From positions 1-64,000 of the forward strand of contig JAUSKD010000030.1 in assembly GCA_030647195.1 (NCBI GenBank): a stretch of DNA of 64,000 nt, written 5' to 3'. Below the pieces are notes generated by a model. The model was not told the DNA's origin. It searched no databases and worked only from the letters and a program-made list of their open reading frames with translations. Source of the stretch: Candidatus Peribacter sp. GTDB lineage: Bacteria > Patescibacteriota > Gracilibacteria > Peribacterales > Peribacteraceae. Position numbers and translations under genes: made by a program. Of the stretch, positions 59,471 to 64,000 are shown one piece after another. Position 1 is the stretch's first letter, and each line of letters begins with the position of its first letter.

Positions 59471-60699
59471 GCTCGCCGAGCCTGGAGTTGTTCCAGACGA
59501 GGGAGAATGGTTTTTGAGATGAATTGGTACACCGCGTTTTTCTCGTCAGCGTAGAAGAACGGATCCATCGGCGACGGTTCCCATTCCTGGGGGATAGAGA
59601 GGAAGAGGCCGATGCCTCGCTGCATGCAATTCTTCAGGAGTTCGTAAGCGTGCGACGCGCCGTAGACGACGTGAGGCGTCTTCCCCTCAGTGATGGTTTC
59701 GGCGATCCTGTCTAAGACATCTGCTTCCCTGCGTCTGTTCATCGACGCGAAGAGTTCTGTTGCGTCGCAGTAGCGACGGAAGTCCGCGATCATCGTGGCA
59801 AGGTCTCCCGTGTGTTGTATCGCCATTCCGTTGTACTGCATGACGACTTTTGTCGGGTCTCCCGGCTTAAGAGAGATGGTCCCTCCTACATGCAGCAAAT
59901 TGCCCAACATCCCTTCGTACGGCTTCGCGGCTCCCCGGCCGCGGGAGACCATGGTCAGTTCCCGCCCCGTTTGCTCGTGATGTTCCGGAGGTTCGACGCC
60001 GTTGATGGTCGCCTTCTTCCAGAGGATGAACGCCTGGTCGGCATTTCCGCGCATTCTTCCTCTCTCCTCTTCCAAAAAACGCTCCAGGTGCCCAGGCGAA
60101 GAGAGCAGAAGCTGCTGTCCCTCATCATCGCTGGCGCAGACGTCCGTTCCCGTGATGACGGGGTTGGGCAGGTTTTCAATCTTCAGTCCCTCCCGCATAA
60201 AGACAAAGCCCTCCGTGAAGATCCGCTGATCGGGGGTGGCAGTGAGTGTGTGGAGCGTGTGGAAGAGATGCTGTGCGATGCGCTTCGCCGAGGGATCGAA
60301 ATCTCCCTTTTCCTTGTGGTGTTTCTGGATGATCAGGGAAGCAAACGACCGGGTCCCTTCGGGAGGGAGGAACACTTCCGTGGAGAGTCGCTGCGCCTGC
60401 TCCAGTTTCCTGAGACCGTCGAAAGCTTTGCCGGCAGGCTCGCCTTCGTGAGGAGCTCCATGCACGTCCCTGAGTGCGACGCGACGTGCGGATCCGACGA
60501 TTCCTTCGTTATACGCCGAAAGCACAGGCCACCGGCCGAACTCATGCATCGCCGAGCGTATCTGTGGACGCGCTTGCGGGGACGTCAGCGCTTCGTAGAG
60601 TCTGCGCGAGACTTCTTCGGAAGCCGACACTGGTTCCTCACGCGTGGGTCTCTGCGATAGGGGCAACTCTCCGCCCACCGGATTTTCCTGCGGACTCAT
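59467..60699 (-). CDS. Protein of unknown function, 410 aa
   Basis: Uninterrupted ORF starting [19 protein letters not shown]-terminal [31 protein letters not shown] faintly TraB/ChaN-like; TTGACT-N17-ATTAAT-N6-ATG. Confidence 0.7.
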   Translation of the reverse strand: MSPQENPVGGELPLSQRPTREEPVSASEEVSRRLYEALTSPQARPQIRSAMHEFGRWPVLSAYNEGIVGSARRVALRDVHGAPHEGEPAGKAFDGLRKLEQAQRLSTEVFLPPEGTRSFASLIIQKHHKEKGDFDPSAKRIAQHLFHTLHTLTATPDQRIFTEGFVFMREGLKIENLPNPVITGTDVCASDDEGQQLLLSSPGHLERFLEEERGRMRGNADQAFILWKKATINGVEPPEHHEQTGRELTMVSRGRGAAKPYEGMLGNLLHVGGTISLKPGDPTKVVMQYNGMAIQHTGDLATMIADFRRYCDATELFASMNRRREADVLDRIAETITEGKTPHVVYGASHAYELLKNCMQRGIGLFLSIPQEWEPSPMDPFFYADEKNAVYQFISKTILPRLEQLQARRA

Positions 60700-60730
60700 A
60701 TGTATATTAATGCCAATTTTCGTCAAAAAG

Positions 60731-61642
60731 TCAATGCTCAGCGTACCACTCCACCGACTTTTTCACCCCTTCCACGAAGGGTACCTTGGGGTCAAAGCCG
60801 AGAATTTTCCGCGCTTTCGAAATATCCGCCGTGTAGCGCGTGACTTCACCGGTACGGGAGGATGTCGCAGTGACTTCGGAGGTGCTGCCCATGAGTTTCT
60901 TGATCAGTTCCGCCAGTTCCATGATGGAGTGCGCCTCGCCGAATGCGAGATTGATGGTCTGCCCGTTCGCTTTGGTGAAATTCTTGAGAATGAGAAGAAG
61001 GCCATCCACGGCGTCGTCGATGTAGGTGAAATCGAGGCTCTTATCTTTGCCAAAGACCACGAGGGGTTCATTTTTCTTGGTCTGCCGGATGAAGAGCGGC
61101 ACGACACGCTGCGAGTCGTCGTACATGCCGTAGACGTTCGAGAAGCGCACGATCACCGTCTCCATGCCGTAGCAGCGGCGGTAGGACTCCACGAGCGCCT
61201 CGCCGGCGATCTTGCTGGCGGTGTAGGGGCTCTCACAGTTTTCCACCCGCACCATGTCCTCGCGGTACTTTTCGGCGCCGCTATTGCCATATGTTTCGCG
61301 GGATGATGCGAAAACGAAACGTTTCACCCCGTTTAAGCGCGCCCATTCCAGAGCATTGAATGTGGTCAGCATGTTATCGCGCGCCCGGTCGGGATTTTCC
61401 ACGAGCTCATAGACGCGAGCATTCGCGGCAAGATGGATGACGACGTCAGCTTTGAGCTTTGAGCTTTGAGCTTTGAGCTGGCTCTCGTCCCGCAGGTCTA
61501 TACGAACGGTAAGCTGCTCCACCGCTGGCTGCCACTTATTCGGTTCCCAATCGGCCCCGACAACTTCGAATTGCTGCTCCAGAAGCCTTTCGCAGAGCCG
61601 TGTGCCGATGGTGCCCGAGGAGCCAGTGACAAGGATCTTCAT
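60731..61642 (-). CDS. NAD-dependent epimerase/dehydratase
   Basis: MKILVTGSSGTIGTRLCERLLEQQFEVVGADW ... DVVIHLAANARVYELVENP ... FASSRETYGNSGAEKYREDM. Confidence 0.92.
   Translation of the reverse strand: MKILVTGSSGTIGTRLCERLLEQQFEVVGADWEPNKWQPAVEQLTVRIDLRDESQLKAQSSKLKADVVIHLAANARVYELVENPDRARDNMLTTFNALEWARLNGVKRFVFASSRETYGNSGAEKYREDMVRVENCESPYTASKIAGEALVESYRRCYGMETVIVRFSNVYGMYDDSQRVVPLFIRQTKKNEPLVVFGKDKSLDFTYIDDAVDGLLLILKNFTKANGQTINLAFGEAHSIMELAELIKKLMGSTSEVTATSSRTGEVTRYTADISKARKILGFDPKVPFVEGVKKSVEWYAEH
61449..61480. repeat. Heptanucleotide tandem repeat (AGCTTTG)4 + AGCT inside the epimerase CDS
   Basis: agctttgagctttgagctttgagctttgagct; encodes QLKAQSSKLKA on the minus strand. Confidence 0.9.
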
Positions 61643-61690
61643 ACAGTGAGCAGTTTGCACTTGAATAGTGATGAGGGAAATAGGGAAGTC

Positions 61691-61739
61691 GGGAATTAGG
61701 GAAATCGGGCTGAAAAATGAATCAAGTTCCCTAGTTCCC
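61691..61739. other. Stem-loop between divergent genes
   Basis: GGGAATTAGGGAA ... TTCCCTAGTTCCC, 13-bp inverted repeat with one mismatch. Confidence 0.5.
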
Positions 61740-61821
61740 GCATCCGAGTTCCCTTCTCATTCCTTAATTCCCCTGAAGAAATCGCTGACACCAACAGTTC
61801 CCAATCGCTACACTGCCCCCG

Positions 61822-62811
61822 ATGTTATCGCTCGTGATTCCCACGTACAACGAGGCGGAGAGCCTGCCGATGCTGCTCCCACGACTACAGGGGGCGCTCA
61901 AAGGCATTCCGCACGAAATCATCATCGTCGATGACGATTCCCCCGATGGAACATGGCACAAAGCGGAGGAATTGCAGGCGTTCTACCCCACGCTCCGCGT
62001 CATCCGGCGTCGCGGCGAGCGCGGGCTCTCGTCGGCGGTCGTTGCGGGATTCAGGGCGGCGCGCGGCGAGATTCTGGCCGTGATGGACGCTGACGGTCAG
62101 CATGATGCGGGGCTCCTGAAGAAACTCGTGGAAACCGTGCAAGTGCGACGTGGTGTTGCGGTGGCTTCGCGCTACATTCCCGGCGGAAGCACGGGTCAGT
62201 GGAACCGTCGGCGCACACTCTTCAGCCGTGCGGGAACCCGCGTCACCACTCTGCTCTGCCGTCTGTCCGTTCGCGATCCCATGAGCGGGTTCTTCGCCAT
62301 CGATCGCCCGCTCTTCGAGCGGATCTCACCCCACTTGCATCCACGGGGATTCAAAATCCTGTTTGATCTTCTCATGCGGCTTCCGCGCGGGACCCCGGTG
62401 ACGGAAGTTCCGTACACATTTGCGCCCCGCGCGGTCGGCACGAGCAAATTGTCACTCAAAGTGCAGTGGGAGTTCATCTTCTCGCTCTTCTCGCTCCTTT
62501 TCGAGCGATGGGCACGGGCTGCATGGGTGTTGTTTCTGCTCCTCTTCATCGGCCTTGGAGTATTCCTCTCCGTGCGTGCGTGGGAATTAAAACTTCTGGT
62601 CCTCGATGCAGAGGTGCGAGAACGGACCAAGATGGCGTTTGAATCTCTTTCGAATACGGAGGGATGGCTGATTTCCGATCTCTCGCTGCGTTCCGTCAGT
62701 GCCACGAGCCTTACGATGATTTACCGTCCGCACGGACGCGGCGACGCGCCTGCCAAGTGCATCCGCGTTAATCTTGATTTCTTCGGCTGGTCACCATGCG
62801 ACGCTTCGTAA
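61822..62811 (+). CDS. Family 2 glycosyltransferase (dolichol-P-mannose synthase-like) with C-terminal TM
   Basis: MLSLVIPTYNEAESLPMLLPRLQGALKGIPHEIIIVDDDSPDGTWHKAEEL ... AVMDADGQHDAGLLKKLVE; TACACT-N7-ATG. Confidence 0.92.
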   Translation: MLSLVIPTYNEAESLPMLLPRLQGALKGIPHEIIIVDDDSPDGTWHKAEELQAFYPTLRVIRRRGERGLSSAVVAGFRAARGEILAVMDADGQHDAGLLKKLVETVQVRRGVAVASRYIPGGSTGQWNRRRTLFSRAGTRVTTLLCRLSVRDPMSGFFAIDRPLFERISPHLHPRGFKILFDLLMRLPRGTPVTEVPYTFAPRAVGTSKLSLKVQWEFIFSLFSLLFERWARAAWVLFLLLFIGLGVFLSVRAWELKLLVLDAEVRERTKMAFESLSNTEGWLISDLSLRSVSATSLTMIYRPHGRGDAPAKCIRVNLDFFGWSPCDAS

Positions 62812-64000
62812 ATCCCTTCTTCGGCCTCGTGCTCCTCGGCATCGCGCTTGCCGCCCTCCATGCATGGCAGGGCATCACCACGGATGAGGCGAAGTATCTG
62901 CTCAATATTCCCTATCCGCATCCGCCACTTGCGCGCGGCATCATCGGGTTCACGCAGTGGATTCCCGGTCAGGAGATGCTCTGGCGTGTCATCCTTGCGA
63001 TTATTCTTCTTCTTGCAGCGGAGCTGGCCCGCGCTTTTGCGCCTGCACGCGAGAAGGCATCGACATTCCTACTCGCAGGGCTCTGGGTACTGTCGGCGTC
63101 GGTGTTCGTCTCTGCGGGACAGATCCTGCTCGCCCCCATCACCGCAGTTGAGATGCTCGTGTTCTGCTACTGGTATCTCAAATGTGAGGATCAGCCCGCC
63201 CGTACCGATCCACAGTACGGATCGGGCGGGGAGCGCATGGTCGGGTGGATGGCGCTGCTGTGGATGGCGTCGCTCTTCACGGCTTACCACGCCATTCTGT
63301 TCCTTCCGGTGGTTGCGGCGGTGTTCTGGCGCCTGCGGCTGAGCCGATGGCAGCGTCTGGTTGCGCTGTGCGGACCCGTTCTGCTGCTCGCGCTCTATAC
63401 GGCAATGAACCCTCTCGCCTTTGCGAGCATGGTCACCGCGAGCGGGCAGAATCTGGGCGACGGTTCCCCGCTGACGGCACTGCGCGAAACTGTCTGGCTC
63501 TGGGTACTCGGAGGGAGCCTTGTCCTGAGCGTGCTCGGAACGATAGGGATGTTCGCCTCGCGCAAGTGGCCGCTCATTCTGAGCCTCCTGCTTGTCGCCG
63601 GATTCACGTTCCTCTCGTTCCGTCCGTACTACGGCATCCTCTTCGCGCCGCTTCTGATCGCAGGTCTCGTCTCGTCGCCTTCGCTCATGCGAAGAGTGGG
63701 GACGATCCTGCTCTTGACTCTCGTCTGTGCCCTGATGCTCATTCCACTATCCTTTCCGTCGGGCAGTCCATCGCCGGTTCCAGGTGTTTATGCGGCCGTG
63801 GAGCAAGCCGGTATCCCTGCAGGGGTGACGGCGATCATCGCCGGTCCCTTCGGACACGAGTGGCAGTACGGCCCTTACATTGTGCGGCGGATGGTGGGGA
63901 ATCCCCAGCTCCTCGATTCCGCACGCGTGGCCGTGTGTCTGGTCGATTGTCCGGTACTCCGCGGACGGGAGGGATGGGAAGAGCTCCAGGGTGTTCCTGT
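62796..64000 (+). CDS. GT-C membrane glycosyltransferase-like protein (ArnT/PMT type), truncated by the window end
   Basis: MRRFVNPFFGLVLLGIALAALHAWQGITTDEAKYLLNIPYPHPPLARGIIGF... (luminal DE + HPPL motif), many TMs; runs off the window so absent from the ORF track. Confidence 0.75.
   Translation, partial: MRRFVNPFFGLVLLGIALAALHAWQGITTDEAKYLLNIPYPHPPLARGIIGFTQWIPGQEMLWRVILAIILLLAAELARAFAPAREKASTFLLAGLWVLSASVFVSAGQILLAPITAVEMLVFCYWYLKCEDQPARTDPQYGSGGERMVGWMALLWMASLFTAYHAILFLPVVAAVFWRLRLSRWQRLVALCGPVLLLALYTAMNPLAFASMVTASGQNLGDGSPLTALRETVWLWVLGGSLVLSVLGTIGMFASRKWPLILSLLLVAGFTFLSFRPYYGILFAPLLIAGLVSSPSLMRRVGTILLLTLVCALMLIPLSFPSGSPSPVPGVYAAVEQAGIPAGVTAIIAGPFGHEWQYGPYIVRRMVGNPQLLDSARVAVCLVDCPVLRGREGWEELQGVP
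63195..63230. repeat. Palindromic element inside the GT-C gene
   Basis: CCCGCCCG ... CGGGCGGG with inner GATCC...GGATC; encodes the hydrophilic stretch QPARTDPQYGSGGE. Confidence 0.45.

Overview
This is a GC-rich, gene-dense bacterial window. It is probably Candidate Phyla Radiation (Peregrinibacteria/Peribacteria-like), inferred from the divergent stand-alone 16S gene and the gene content. The left third carries a MacA/MacB-type ABC export operon, separated sufB and sufD-like genes with small orphan ORFs, and a solo 16S rRNA gene (minus strand, about 12701-14165). That gene has a recognisable promoter and a 25-nt flanking processing stem, and no 23S gene follows it. The right two thirds (about 14.5-64 kb) are a large surface-glycan locus. 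It holds an apparent pseudaminic-acid pathway (pseB,C,F,G,I plus a methyltransferase, with no pseH-like acetyltransferase seen), an apparent legionaminic-acid pathway (legB,C,H,G,I,F-like), two copies of a HisH/HisF/WbpG-type amidotransferase module, a CDP-hexose branch (rfbF/rfbG/epimerase) beside a TPP-dependent enzyme, GDP-mannose dehydratase, a rearranged heptose pathway (cupin-HldE1 and GmhB-HldE2 fusions), and many glycosyltransferases and methyltransferases. The most unusual signals read directly from sequence are: (i) the 16S 3' tail reads GGAACACTTCCTTA instead of the near-universal GGATCACCTCCTTA, so the anti-Shine-Dalgarno core is altered; (ii) a -10 hexamer lies 6-8 nt before the start codon of many genes, several starting with GTG, with almost no Shine-Dalgarno sequences, which points to widespread leaderless initiation; (iii) one HisH copy carries an in-frame palindromic-repeat insertion; (iv) a (AGCTTTG)4 heptamer lies inside an epimerase gene. 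All calls were made by eye from the sequence and supplied ORFs; no database search was run.
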